Of a stretch of 64,000 nucleotides of DNA, positions 13,110 to 21,183 are shown piece by piece. Each line of letters begins with the position of its first letter. The first letter of the stretch is position 1. The DNA lies in contig NZ_JH584235.1 in assembly GCF_000241465.1 (NCBI RefSeq), positions 2,842,529-2,906,528 on the forward strand, in the 5' to 3' direction. The translations under genes and the position numbers were made by a program. The stretch is from Sphingomonas echinoides ATCC 14820 (lineage in GTDB: Bacteria; Pseudomonadota; Alphaproteobacteria; Sphingomonadales; Sphingomonadaceae). Below the pieces are notes generated by a model. That model was given only the letters and a program-made list of their open reading frames with translations, did no database searches and was not told where the DNA came from.

Positions 13110-14042
13110 TCAGGCCGACGCCGGCACCGCGAACCGTCGGCCCTTGCGATATTGCACCAGCCACCCCGCCGCCACCGCGTCGAGCGGCGTTGGCGTGATT
13201 CCGAGCGCGGTTAGCCCGTTCTTGCCGGACACGACATTATCGTTTGCCAACATCTTCCACTGATCGGCCGTGATCGGCGCGCCGGGCAGAAAGCCGAAGG
13301 CAGCGATCGCGCCGCCAACGGCATCGGGCAGTTCGACGATAGGCGGCGTGCGACGGACCGCCTTGGCGATCCAGCGCACCAGCGCCCCCATCGACAGCAC
13401 ATCGGGGCCACCCAGCTCGAATGTTTTGCCGGAAGCAAGCGCCGGATGCTCCAGCGCAGCGACGACCGCGTCGGCGACGTCGCCAACATAGACCGGCTGG
13501 AATTTCGTGCCCGCGCGCAGCACGGGCACGATCGGCGCGCTGGCAATCATCTTGGCGAAGCGGTTGATGAACTGGTCCTCGCGGCCGAACACGATCGATG
13601 GGCGCAGAATGGTGGCACCGGGGAAAGCCGCGCGCACCGCCGCTTCGCCCTCGCCCTTGGAACGACCATAAGCCGAGGGCGATGCAGGGTCGGCACCGAT
13701 CGCCGAGATATGCACCAGATGGCCAACGCCCGCGGTTTTCGCGGCTTCGGCGACGATCCGCGCGCCCTCGACCTGGATCCGCTGGAAATCCCCCGCGAGG
13801 ATGCCGACCAGATTCACCACCACGTCGGACCCGGCGACCGCGCGCGCGATCGATTCGGGCTTAAGAAGGTCGGCGGCGACGAACTGCGTTTGGCCGAGCC
13901 CGCCCTGCGGCTTCAGAAAAAACGCCTGGCGCGGGTCGCGCTGGGCGATTCGCACGCGGGCACCGCGTGCGAGCAAGGCTTGCGCGACATAGCGGCCGAG
14001 GAAACCCCCGCCGCCAATCAGCGTAACCAGTGTGTCTTTCAT
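13110..14042 (-). CDS. Complex I NDUFA9-like NAD(P)-binding SDR protein
   Basis: A 310-aa atypical SDR. The N-terminal Rossmann motif is LIGGGGFLGRYVAQALLARGARVR (residues 6-30). VVNLVGIL, HISAIGADPASPSAYGRSKGEGEAAVR (YxxxK replaced by the NDUFA9-like YGRSKGEGE) and RPSIVFGREDQFINRFA follow. This matches the NDUFA9-type proteins found in alphaproteobacteria, often next to uppP, which may assist complex I or quinone-related chemistry. The start at 14042 was chosen because it begins the Rossmann fold; the frame continues upstream through the tRNA region and is not coding there. Confidence 0.85.
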   Translation of the reverse strand: MKDTLVTLIGGGGFLGRYVAQALLARGARVRIAQRDPRQAFFLKPQGGLGQTQFVAADLLKPESIARAVAGSDVVVNLVGILAGDFQRIQVEGARIVAEAAKTAGVGHLVHISAIGADPASPSAYGRSKGEGEAAVRAAFPGATILRPSIVFGREDQFINRFAKMIASAPIVPVLRAGTKFQPVYVGDVADAVVAALEHPALASGKTFELGGPDVLSMGALVRWIAKAVRRTPPIVELPDAVGGAIAAFGFLPGAPITADQWKMLANDNVVSGKNGLTALGITPTPLDAVAAGWLVQYRKGRRFAVPASA

Positions 14043-14151
14043 GGGGTGCGCCTCGTAAATGCCGTCTGGATCGGTGATTTGTCCCTTGCCCCAGCAACGC
14101 CCGTGTTGACAAGGCCGACTCCGCTCCCCTAAAGGCCGCTCCCTACCCAGT

Positions 14152-14238
14152 GCCCGGATGGCGGAATTGGTAGACGCACCAGCTTCAGGTGCTGGCGCTC
14201 GCAAGGGCGTGGAGGTTCGAGTCCTCTTCCGGGCACCA
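14152..14238 (+). tRNA. tRNA-Leu (CAG)
   Basis: An 87-nt class II tRNA. The acceptor stem pairs GCCCGGA (14152-14158) with TCCGGGC (14228-14234), followed by A and an encoded CCA. The D arm has GGCGGAATTGGTAGACGC. The anticodon stem CCAGC/GCTGG holds the loop TTCAGGT, so the anticodon is CAG. A long variable arm (CGCTCGCAAGGGCG) and a T arm with GGTTCGAGTCC follow. All features are typical of leucine tRNA reading CUG. Confidence 0.97.
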
Positions 14239-14272
14239 TTCGTTCTTCTCAGAACATCCGACAACCATCGGC

Positions 14273-14296
14273 AAAACGGCATATGTCTGCCGTTTT
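14273..14296 (+). terminator. Intrinsic terminator downstream of tRNA-Leu
   Basis: A 9-bp perfect stem AAAACGGCA (14273-14281) / TGCCGTTTT (14288-14296) with a 6-nt loop, ending in a T run, 35 nt after the tRNA. It would end tRNA transcription; the sequence is nearly symmetrical and could act on both strands. Confidence 0.75.
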
Positions 14297-14353
14297 ATCG
14301 TTAATTTTGTCTGATAAGGTTCGAGCAGATCTCAGTCGATTTCAGCCAAAAAC

Positions 14354-14408
14354 GGGCCATGGATCGGGCCATTGGTGGCCCGATTTAGGTGATGGCCCGG
14401 CGGGCCAT
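14354..14408. repeat. Cluster of GGGCCA/TGGCCC inverted repeats
   Basis: Three hairpin-capable elements in 55 bp: CGGGCCAT at 14353-14360, a 9-bp perfect stem ATCGGGCCA (14363-14371) / TGGCCCGAT (14376-14384) with a TTGG loop, and ATGGCCCG (14392-14399) facing CGGGCCAT (14401-14408). Such clustered arms are seen at recombination sites or as RNA structure; which applies here is unknown. Confidence 0.55.
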
Positions 14409-14701
14409 TTCGACGCAATTTCACCGGGGGTTTCGGCCAAGATCGATCATATCGGGATGTTTCGTCATGCCCTTGAGAGATTTGGAAATTCGCGCTCTTC
14501 CGCCGCAGGATCGTGTCGACAAACGAACGGATGATCGCGGACTATACCTTTAGGTGCCTCCCAGCGGCCCAAGGCAGCCTCCCGCCACTCCCACAGCGCA
14601 ATCCAATTTTACGCCCTTCTGCGGGCGAACGGCGCATGGTAGCGATATCATGAGGACCCGCGTTCTGGAACGAGTCCCACAAGACCGGACAGGAGAGTAA
14701 G

Positions 14702-17347
14702 ATGCGTCGACGCGCAGGACCGGCTTTGACGCGGCGAAGGCTGATGGGGGGTGCCGCCTGCGCGGGCGCGCTCGCTCTTCTTGCACCGCCGTCGCTTGGC
14801 GTGGGCCGGCTGGACCGGTCCGGGCACCGCGGCGCTTTCCCTCTGGTTACGAACGGTTATCCCGCAGCCGTCCTCGTCGATTCCCAAGCCGATTCGGCGG
14901 TGTTGCATGCGGCGAGGAGCTTCGCAGCCGACCTCGAACGCGTTAGCGGAAACCGCGCGCGACTGATCGATGGGGGAGCCGACGACCTACGGGGTGCCGT
15001 TGTCGTGATCGGCGTCCTCGGACACAGCATCCTTATCGACGCGCTCGCCGCAGCAGGAAAGATCGATATCACCGATCTTCAGGGCGAATGGGAGGCCTTT
15101 CGCCAGATCGTCGTCGACAATCCCTTCCCGGGTGTACCGCGCGCGCTCGTCGTCGTCGGTTCGGACCGGCGCGGTGCCGTGTTTGGCACCTACGACCTGT
15201 CCGAACGCATCGGCGTTTCGCCTTGGCACTGGTTCGCCGACGTGCCCGTGCGCCGCCAGCCTGAGGTCCACATCCCGGCGGGCTCCCAGCGGGACCAGCC
15301 GAGGGTCCGTTACAGGGGCTTCTTCATCAACGACGAAGCCCCCTGCCTGAGCGGCTGGGCCGAGAAGAAGTTCGGCGGCGTCAACGCCGCGATGTATGCG
15401 CATGTCTTTGAACTTTTGCTGCGTATGAAGGGCAATTATCTCTGGCCCGCAATGTGGTCGCCAAGGGCCTTTGCCGCCGATGATCCGCAGAACATGGTGC
15501 TCGCCGACGCCATGGGGGTGGTGATCGGAAATTCCCACCACGAGCCGATGCTTCGCGCGCATGACGAATGGCATCGCAACCCGGACCAGGGCGTGACCGG
15601 CGGACCATGGGACTATACGAAAAACACCGCGAACCTGCGCAGTTTCTGGCGCGGCGGCATCGAACGAATGATGTCGAAGGGCGACGGCAAGGGATATGAG
15701 TCGGTCGTCACGGTCGGCATGCGCGGGGACGGCGACGAAGCGATGGCGGAAGGCACCGCTGTGCCATTGCTCGAGCGGATTGTGCGCGATCAGCGTTCGA
15801 TCATCGCCAATGTTACAGGGCGGCCTGCCAGCGAAACGCCGCAGGTCTGGGCGCTCTACAAGGAAGTGCAGGACTATTACGACCATGGCATGCAGGTGCC
15901 GGACGATGTGATCCTGCTCTTCGCCGACGACAATTGGGGACAGATCCGGCGGCTGCCCGGCCCAGCCGCTCAGCCGCGCCGCGGCGGCTACGGTGTCTAT
16001 TACCACTTCGATTATGTCGGCGCGCCCCGAAACTATAAGTGGATCAACACCAACCAGATTGAAAAGGTCTGGCAGCAGATGGATCTCGCCTATCGCCGCG
16101 ACGCGCGGTCGATGTGGATCGTCAATGTCGGCGACATCAAGCCGATGGAATATCCGTTGAGCTTCTTCCTGGCGATGGCGTGGAACCCCGAGGCGATGAC
16201 GTCCGACGCGCTCGCCGCGTATCCGCAAGCCTGGGCGGAGGCGACCTTCGGTGCCGAGCATGCCAGCGCGATCGGCGAGATGATAACCGCCTACAGCAAA
16301 TATGCCGCGCGCCGCAAACCCGAGCTGATCGACCAGGACAGTTTTCCGCTCGGCGGCATCACGCCCGAGCGGCTGGATGGCGGCGAGTTCGGTGCGATGG
16401 TGGCCGAGTGGGAGGTGCTCGAGGCCCGCATGCTCGACACGCGCGCCAAGCTGCGGCCCGAGCAGCTCGACGCCTATTACCAACTGCTGGAATTCCCCGT
16501 TGCGGCGATGGCCAACCTCTACCGCCTTTATTACGGCGCGGCCTGGAACACGCTGCTGGCCTCGCGCAATGATGCCCGCGCCAATTATTTCGCGGATCAG
16601 GTCGAAAGGGCCTTCCGGCGCGATGGCGAGTTGACCGAGCATTACCACTCGATCAACGGCGGCAAGTGGGACGGCATGATGGCGCAAGTCCATATGAGCT
16701 ACGTCATCTGGAACGACCCCACTCGGCAGAACATGCCCAGCATCACGCGCGTGGGCGGCGATACGCCGAGCGAGCAGCGCAGTCCCCGGCCCACGTTTGT
16801 CGACAGCCGCCCAACGCCAGACGGGATCCTCGCAATCGAGGCACTTGCATTCAGCCGCGCGCGCCACGCGAGCGACTTGCGCTGGACGAAAATACCGCAT
16901 CTCGGCCGAACCGAAGGCGCGGTGATCGCGCTTCCGCAGGGCAGGCCTGCAACGGTGCCGGATGACGGTGTCCGCCTCGAATATGATGTGACCGTCACGA
17001 AGGCCGGGTCGGGGCTACTGACCCTCTACCTAGCACCCACCCTCGACACGATCGGCAAGACCGGTGGGGTGCGCATCGGCGTTTCGATCGACGAAGGCGC
17101 GGTTCAGACGCTGCAGGCACAACTCGAAGCCACCGGCGGGACCCAAGATACGCCGGGAAAGAAGCGCTGGGCCAAGGCCGTGTGCGATAACGCCGTGCAG
17201 CTTTCGTCGGAACTCGGCCACCTCGCTGCCGGGAGGCATACGATCAAGATCTGGAGGGTTGACGACAATGTGGTGCTCGAGAAGTTGGTGCTGAGCACGG
17301 AGACTTTGCCGCCGACTTATCTCGGCCCGAGGACTAGCATAGGCTAA
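14702..17347 (+). CDS. GH115 family alpha-glucuronidase, exported
   Basis: An 881-aa glycoside hydrolase of family 115, which removes (4-O-methyl-)glucuronic acid from xylan and related glycans. The N-terminus has a twin-arginine-like signal (LTRRRLMGGAACAGALALLA). The catalytic region (about 190-560) shows the family signature segments GVNAAMYAHVFELLLRMKGNYLWPAMW, IGNSHHEPMLRAHDEW, VGMRGDGDEAM, LFADDNWGQ and YYHFDYVGAPRNYKWIN. The C-terminal part (about 620-881) is beta-rich. The start has GGAGAG 6 nt upstream. No other xylan gene or sugar transporter lies nearby, so it stands alone. Confidence 0.92.
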   Translation: MRRRAGPALTRRRLMGGAACAGALALLAPPSLGVGRLDRSGHRGAFPLVTNGYPAAVLVDSQADSAVLHAARSFAADLERVSGNRARLIDGGADDLRGAVVVIGVLGHSILIDALAAAGKIDITDLQGEWEAFRQIVVDNPFPGVPRALVVVGSDRRGAVFGTYDLSERIGVSPWHWFADVPVRRQPEVHIPAGSQRDQPRVRYRGFFINDEAPCLSGWAEKKFGGVNAAMYAHVFELLLRMKGNYLWPAMWSPRAFAADDPQNMVLADAMGVVIGNSHHEPMLRAHDEWHRNPDQGVTGGPWDYTKNTANLRSFWRGGIERMMSKGDGKGYESVVTVGMRGDGDEAMAEGTAVPLLERIVRDQRSIIANVTGRPASETPQVWALYKEVQDYYDHGMQVPDDVILLFADDNWGQIRRLPGPAAQPRRGGYGVYYHFDYVGAPRNYKWINTNQIEKVWQQMDLAYRRDARSMWIVNVGDIKPMEYPLSFFLAMAWNPEAMTSDALAAYPQAWAEATFGAEHASAIGEMITAYSKYAARRKPELIDQDSFPLGGITPERLDGGEFGAMVAEWEVLEARMLDTRAKLRPEQLDAYYQLLEFPVAAMANLYRLYYGAAWNTLLASRNDARANYFADQVERAFRRDGELTEHYHSINGGKWDGMMAQVHMSYVIWNDPTRQNMPSITRVGGDTPSEQRSPRPTFVDSRPTPDGILAIEALAFSRARHASDLRWTKIPHLGRTEGAVIALPQGRPATVPDDGVRLEYDVTVTKAGSGLLTLYLAPTLDTIGKTGGVRIGVSIDEGAVQTLQAQLEATGGTQDTPGKKRWAKAVCDNAVQLSSELGHLAAGRHTIKIWRVDDNVVLEKLVLSTETLPPTYLGPRTSIG

Positions 17348-17560
17348 CGTTCCGCACTGGCGACCGGTCAGACAGGCGAAATGCATCGTTGGCTGCGGCC
17401 GACCCGAACCGCAATGCTGCATAAGCTCTGGCTCCTGCTGCTTGTGCTGATCGCGTCATCGCTGCTGGCGATGGCGACCAGTCGCAGGGTTATTCCGACA
17501 AGATGGTTCCGCACCATCATCGCCCCCGCCGTCGCCCGACGGAGAATGTGCGCAAGGCGA

Positions 17561-17728
17561 TTGACGCCAGCCACCGCCTATCCAGAGGTACCAGCAGCGC
17601 TGCTGAAGGCGGCCTACAGCCCGGCCGATATCGGCAAGGTGTGGCGCGGAAATGCGGTGCGCGTACTGCGGGAGGCCCGGGCTTTGGCCGATCCCGCCGC
17701 TGTCCCTAAGGTGCCGGTAAAGGGATAG
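17561..17728 (+). pseudogene. C-terminal remnant of an M19 membrane dipeptidase
   Basis: The last 55 codons read YPEVPAALLKAAYSPADIG then KVWRGNAVRVLREARA, which resembles the conserved C-terminal end of M19 (renal-type) dipeptidases (family pattern: YP..LL..GYS..DI.KI.GGN.LRV). The reading frame opens at 17381, but its first 60 codons do not resemble a dipeptidase, and the catalytic barrel is absent. It is likely a decayed 3' fragment left by deletion. It could instead be a small unrelated protein. Confidence 0.5.
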
Positions 17729-17868
17729 GGCCGCCCCGCAGCCGCCCCCGCCCGCCATCGTCGGCTCCCCGCCTAATGTGCGCCCCGATCCGAGCGGGAT
17801 CGCGTGATCGATGCGCGGTTGGTGGAGGTGGGCCTGGCTGGGTAGCGGCGCTACCGTTCGCTCGGCGG

Positions 17869-18249
17869 TCAGGACGGAATGAGGTGGGAGGGCCAGCCGA
17901 TGCGAATCAGCATCCCGTCAGGCCCGGAAATGCCGACTTCGTACAAGCCCCACGGGCGGTGACGGAGAATGCCGCCAGGGCGAATGATCAGGTCGTCAAC
18001 GCGCGCCGCGATCTCATCGACATCGGGTGTGCGAACGAAGACGCCGAATGGGTTGTGCTCGGCGGGGACTTGCCAGGGTCCGGGCCCAGCCTGCGTTAAA
18101 TGGACCTCGCAATGCCACCCCGTCATGATCGCATATTGGGCATCCCCGCCGGTCCGTGCGAAGCCAAGTCGTTCCCAGAAGGGGATGGCGGCGGACAGAT
18201 CGTTATGGGGGACGATTGCGAACGCCCCGATCGTCTCAGGAATTGGCAT
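17869..18249 (-). CDS. VOC (glyoxalase/bleomycin-resistance) superfamily protein
   Basis: A 126-aa single-module VOC protein. Visible features: AIVPHNDLSAAIPFWERLGFARTG at 9-32 (first beta-alpha unit), EVHLTQAG in the middle, and RPWGLYEVGISGPDGMLIRIGWPS near the end, which carries the C-terminal metal-ligand strand. The start at 18249 is favoured over 18276 because GGAG sits 5 nt upstream. Members bind metals and act on diverse small molecules or bind antibiotics. It faces the dipeptidase remnant and lies 3' of the catabolic cluster. Confidence 0.8.
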   Translation of the reverse strand: MPIPETIGAFAIVPHNDLSAAIPFWERLGFARTGGDAQYAIMTGWHCEVHLTQAGPGPWQVPAEHNPFGVFVRTPDVDEIAARVDDLIIRPGGILRHRPWGLYEVGISGPDGMLIRIGWPSHLIPS

Positions 18250-18380
18250 CGCGCGCTCCGTGCAATTCTCGCCCATCTTTTATCGCCACGGACGTTGCGC
18301 CGCTATCGATATGTGAGGGCAGCACCACTCGAGGACTTGTTTCCAGAGGTTCAACCCGTGCCTTGCGCGTGCCGGATGGG

Positions 18381-18719
18381 TTAAAAGCGTGCGCCGTCGA
18401 TCAAACGGCGTGGCAGAGCAGACCATAGCGCCGGATCGAACATCCTCAGGTTGACGCCCATGCGCTGATAGGCGGGGTCCGTTGGAGTCCAGTGCGTCGT
18501 GCAGCCACATGTCGGGCAATGCCATAGATCGAGCGCGCGATCGCCCTGCTGATACGCAGCGCCTTCACCTGCCACCGTGACGGCATCGGGAGCGCAATAG
18601 TGCCAAAGCCCGGCGGTGCGCCGACATATGGAGCAGTTGCACTCGGCGACCTCGAGCGGTGTATCGCGAAGCAGGAGTTGAACCTGCCCGCAATGGCAGC
18701 TTCCGCGATGTTCGTTCAC
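18381..18719 (-). CDS. GFA family (glutathione-dependent formaldehyde-activating-like) zinc protein
   Basis: A 112-aa Mss4-like zinc-binding protein. The cysteine motifs are in the right order: GSCHCGQVQ (near 7), ECNCSICRRT (near 26) and CPTCGCTTHW (near 68). The family includes glutathione-dependent formaldehyde-activating enzyme and many proteins without known function. A GTG start at 18719 with GGGAGGAGG upstream fits better than the ATG at 18839, which adds 40 unrelated residues. Confidence 0.82.
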   Translation of the reverse strand: MNEHRGSCHCGQVQLLLRDTPLEVAECNCSICRRTAGLWHYCAPDAVTVAGEGAAYQQGDRALDLWHCPTCGCTTHWTPTDPAYQRMGVNLRMFDPALWSALPRRLIDGARF

Positions 18720-18898
18720 TCTCGCGTCCTCCTCCCGGCTCGATGCCTTGTTGCATGCGAAACAAGCGATCGCAAAGGAGCGATTGCCACCGGTCGACCT
18801 GAGACCGCGTCGCCTTTTCGGCCGCGATTGGAGGAGCATCGTTGTGAGAGGTATTTCGCGCGCGTGGCGACCTTGCGCGGGAAAACGATGCGGGGTCT

Positions 18899-19894
18899 TC
18901 AGTCAGCGACGACAACGATTTTTCTCAGGGTGTCCCGCTTGCCAAGGGCGGCCAGTGCCTGGGGCGCTTGGCCAAGTGTGTATTCTTGCAACGGCCGTGG
19001 CCGCAGTCGCCCGTCGACGGCCTGGACGAACAGCGCGTTCCAGATCCGCATGGCGCGATCGGGATCGCTTTCGAAAAGGTATCGCGCATCGACGCCGATC
19101 AGCGCGGCGTTTTTGAGCAATGGGAGGTTCGCGGGAAGGCTCGGGATCGTCCCGGCGGCAAACCCCAAGACGAGATGACGGCCCCCCTTGGCGAGTGATC
19201 GAAACGCGGGTTCGAGGCTTGCCCCGCCGACCGGATCAACCACGACATCGACTCCCCCGCCGAGGATGCGTCGCAGGTCGTCTCGCCAATCGGCCGCGCG
19301 ATAATCGATCGCAGCTTCTGCCCCCAGTTCCAGGGCATAGTCCCGCTTGGCTGGCGTAGCGGCCGCGGCGATCACGCGCGCGCCGCTGTTCGCGGCCAAT
19401 TGCACCGCAGCGCTGCCGATCCCGCCACCGGCCCCCAAAACGAGCACGCTCTCGCCCGCGCGCAGGCCGCCGCGATCGAACAGCGCATACCATCCGGTAA
19501 GGTGATCGAGCAGCATGGACGCCGCCGCTGCCGAGGCAAGGGCGTCGGGGACCCGGATCAGCGATCGCGCGGGCGCGAGCGCGAATTCGGCCAATCCGCC
19601 GCCCGCGATGAGTTGCCAACTCGCCACGCGCGCGCCGATCTCAACCCCGAACGTGTTGGCACCAACCCGGTCGACCACGCCGACGATCTCGGCCCCCGGC
19701 ACATAAGGCGGCGTCGGCTTGTGCTGATATCCCCCCGCCGCCATCAGCGAATCGACATAGCCGAGCGCGACGGCCTCGATGCGCAGCCGCACCTCCCCCT
19801 CGGCCGGTTCGGGCACGGCGACACGCCGAAGCGCATATCCTTCGACTGGGCCCAACGCGTCGCTGGTCAACGCGATCATCGTCGCCGCGCCCAT
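18899..19894 (-). CDS. MDR-family NAD(P)H:quinone-type oxidoreductase (zinc-free alcohol dehydrogenase-like)
   Basis: A 331-aa medium-chain reductase. It has the GroES-like domain (ALGYVDSLMAAGGYQHKPTPPYVPGAEIVGVV) and Rossmann motif LVLGAGGGIGSAAVQLA (near 150); no structural-zinc cysteine cluster is present, so it is of the quinone reductase/enoyl reductase type. The start at 19894 lies 5 nt after the P450 stop; the ATG at 19957 would overlap the P450 and adds an unlikely tail. It is the third gene of the monooxygenase-P450-MDR run, so it probably reduces an unsaturated or ketonic intermediate of that pathway. Confidence 0.85.
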   Translation of the reverse strand: MGAATMIALTSDALGPVEGYALRRVAVPEPAEGEVRLRIEAVALGYVDSLMAAGGYQHKPTPPYVPGAEIVGVVDRVGANTFGVEIGARVASWQLIAGGGLAEFALAPARSLIRVPDALASAAAASMLLDHLTGWYALFDRGGLRAGESVLVLGAGGGIGSAAVQLAANSGARVIAAAATPAKRDYALELGAEAAIDYRAADWRDDLRRILGGGVDVVVDPVGGASLEPAFRSLAKGGRHLVLGFAAGTIPSLPANLPLLKNAALIGVDARYLFESDPDRAMRIWNALFVQAVDGRLRPRPLQEYTLGQAPQALAALGKRDTLRKIVVVAD

Positions 19895-19899
19895 CGGCG

Positions 19900-21135
19900 C
19901 TAGCCCCAGTGCGCTTCGAGCCGGGTCAACCCGCGGAACAGGAAGTTCGCCCGCCACGCCGCCCCGTGCAGATCGACCCTCATAGCCGGAAGTGTACGCG
20001 CGAGATGTTCGAACGCGATGCGCCCCTCGATCCGCGCCAGCTCGGCACCGACGCAGAAATGGATGCCGCCGCCGAACGACATATGGTCGGCTGCACCGCG
20101 CGCGACGTCGAAGCGATCGGGGTCGGCGAATTTGCGACCGTCGCGGTTTGCAGCGCCGACCAGGGTGAGCACGCGCTCGCCCGCCTTCACCGGATGCTCG
20201 GCGATCGTCGTGTCGCTCAGCGCGGTGCGATAGGCTGCGACCAGCGAACTTTCGTAGCGCAGCACTTCTTCGTTGGCCGACGCGGCGAGTCCGGTCGGAT
20301 CAGCCACGAGGCGATCCCATTGGTCGCGGTGCCGGTGCAGCCGGTAGAGGCCGTTGCCGATGATATTGGCGGTCGTCTCAAAGCCTGCGCCGAACAGCGC
20401 GATGGCGACGGTGGTCGCCTCCTGCATCGTCAGCCCGTCGGGCGCGGCCCCGGTTTGTGCCAGCGACGTCAACAGATCGTCGCGCGGATGGGCCAGGCGG
20501 TTTTCGAACTCGGCGCGGAAGAAGCGTTCGAGCTGGTCGATCCGGCGATTGGCCGTGGTCAGTTCGGGCTCAGTCAATTTTCGCGCTTCGAAGACGACAA
20601 AGGCTTCGGGGATGGCGGCGATCAATGCGGCCATCTCCGGCGTCTCGTAATCGATCCCCATCAATTCGCAGATGACCATCACCGGCAATTTGTAGGCGAA
20701 TTGCGTGATCAGATCGGCATGGCCATCGGCGAGGAAGGCGTCGGTCAGCTCCTGGCAAATCTCGCGGATCCGCGGCTCGAGCGCGCGAACCCGTTTTGCG
20801 GTCAGCGAACCCGTGACGAGGCTGCGGATGCGCGTGTGCTGCGGCGGATCCTGCATGATGAAAACGTCGGACAGCCAGCGATAACCCGAATTGGCCATCA
20901 CGTCGAAATCGGGGCCGTAAAACAGCTTCAGATTTTCGACGAAATCGCCCGTGCCGAAGTCCTTCCGGTTCATCAGCACTTCGCGCACATGATCGTAGCG
21001 CGATACCACCCAATAGCCCGGTTTCGACCGATGAAACGGGTCGCTCTCGCGGATGCGCGCGAACATGGGATAGGGATCGGTGATCAGGTCGGGATGCGCC
21101 GGATCGAACGGCTCGAGCTGAGCGACTCCAGTCAT
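19900..21135 (-). CDS. Cytochrome P450
   Basis: A 411-aa soluble bacterial P450. It has the I-helix region ALFGAGFETTANIIGN (near 243; note the usual AG.[DE]T pattern is present as AGFETT), the ExxR motif EVLRYES, and the haem loop FGGGIHFCVGAELARIEG with Cys361. The N-terminus (PYPMFARIRESDPFHRS) is typical of catabolic CYPs. It is co-directional with the Baeyer-Villiger monooxygenase gene (48 nt gap) and the MDR gene. No ferredoxin or ferredoxin reductase gene is near, so it must borrow electrons from elsewhere. Confidence 0.94.
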   Translation of the reverse strand: MTGVAQLEPFDPAHPDLITDPYPMFARIRESDPFHRSKPGYWVVSRYDHVREVLMNRKDFGTGDFVENLKLFYGPDFDVMANSGYRWLSDVFIMQDPPQHTRIRSLVTGSLTAKRVRALEPRIREICQELTDAFLADGHADLITQFAYKLPVMVICELMGIDYETPEMAALIAAIPEAFVVFEARKLTEPELTTANRRIDQLERFFRAEFENRLAHPRDDLLTSLAQTGAAPDGLTMQEATTVAIALFGAGFETTANIIGNGLYRLHRHRDQWDRLVADPTGLAASANEEVLRYESSLVAAYRTALSDTTIAEHPVKAGERVLTLVGAANRDGRKFADPDRFDVARGAADHMSFGGGIHFCVGAELARIEGRIAFEHLARTLPAMRVDLHGAAWRANFLFRGLTRLEAHWG

Positions 21136-21183
21136 GGCAAATTCTCTCCCTTGCCCCAGCCTGTGACTGTGGGTCGATTGTAG

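Larger units (their letters stand above)
14239..14701. other. Non-coding stretch at tRNA 3' side (possible island boundary)
   Basis: 463 bp with no credible gene. It holds the tRNA terminator and a cluster of GGGCCA/TGGCCC inverted repeats (14354-14408), then a plain stretch up to the GH115 ribosome-binding site. The position, directly 3' of a tRNA gene and at the start of an accessory-looking region, is where integrative elements insert. I see no integrase and found no second copy of the tRNA 3' end by reading. Confidence 0.4.

Noticed and set aside
14987-16900. 637-aa - frame opposite GH115
   Set aside because: GH115 carries clear family motifs on the + strand; the - frame is only its shadow.
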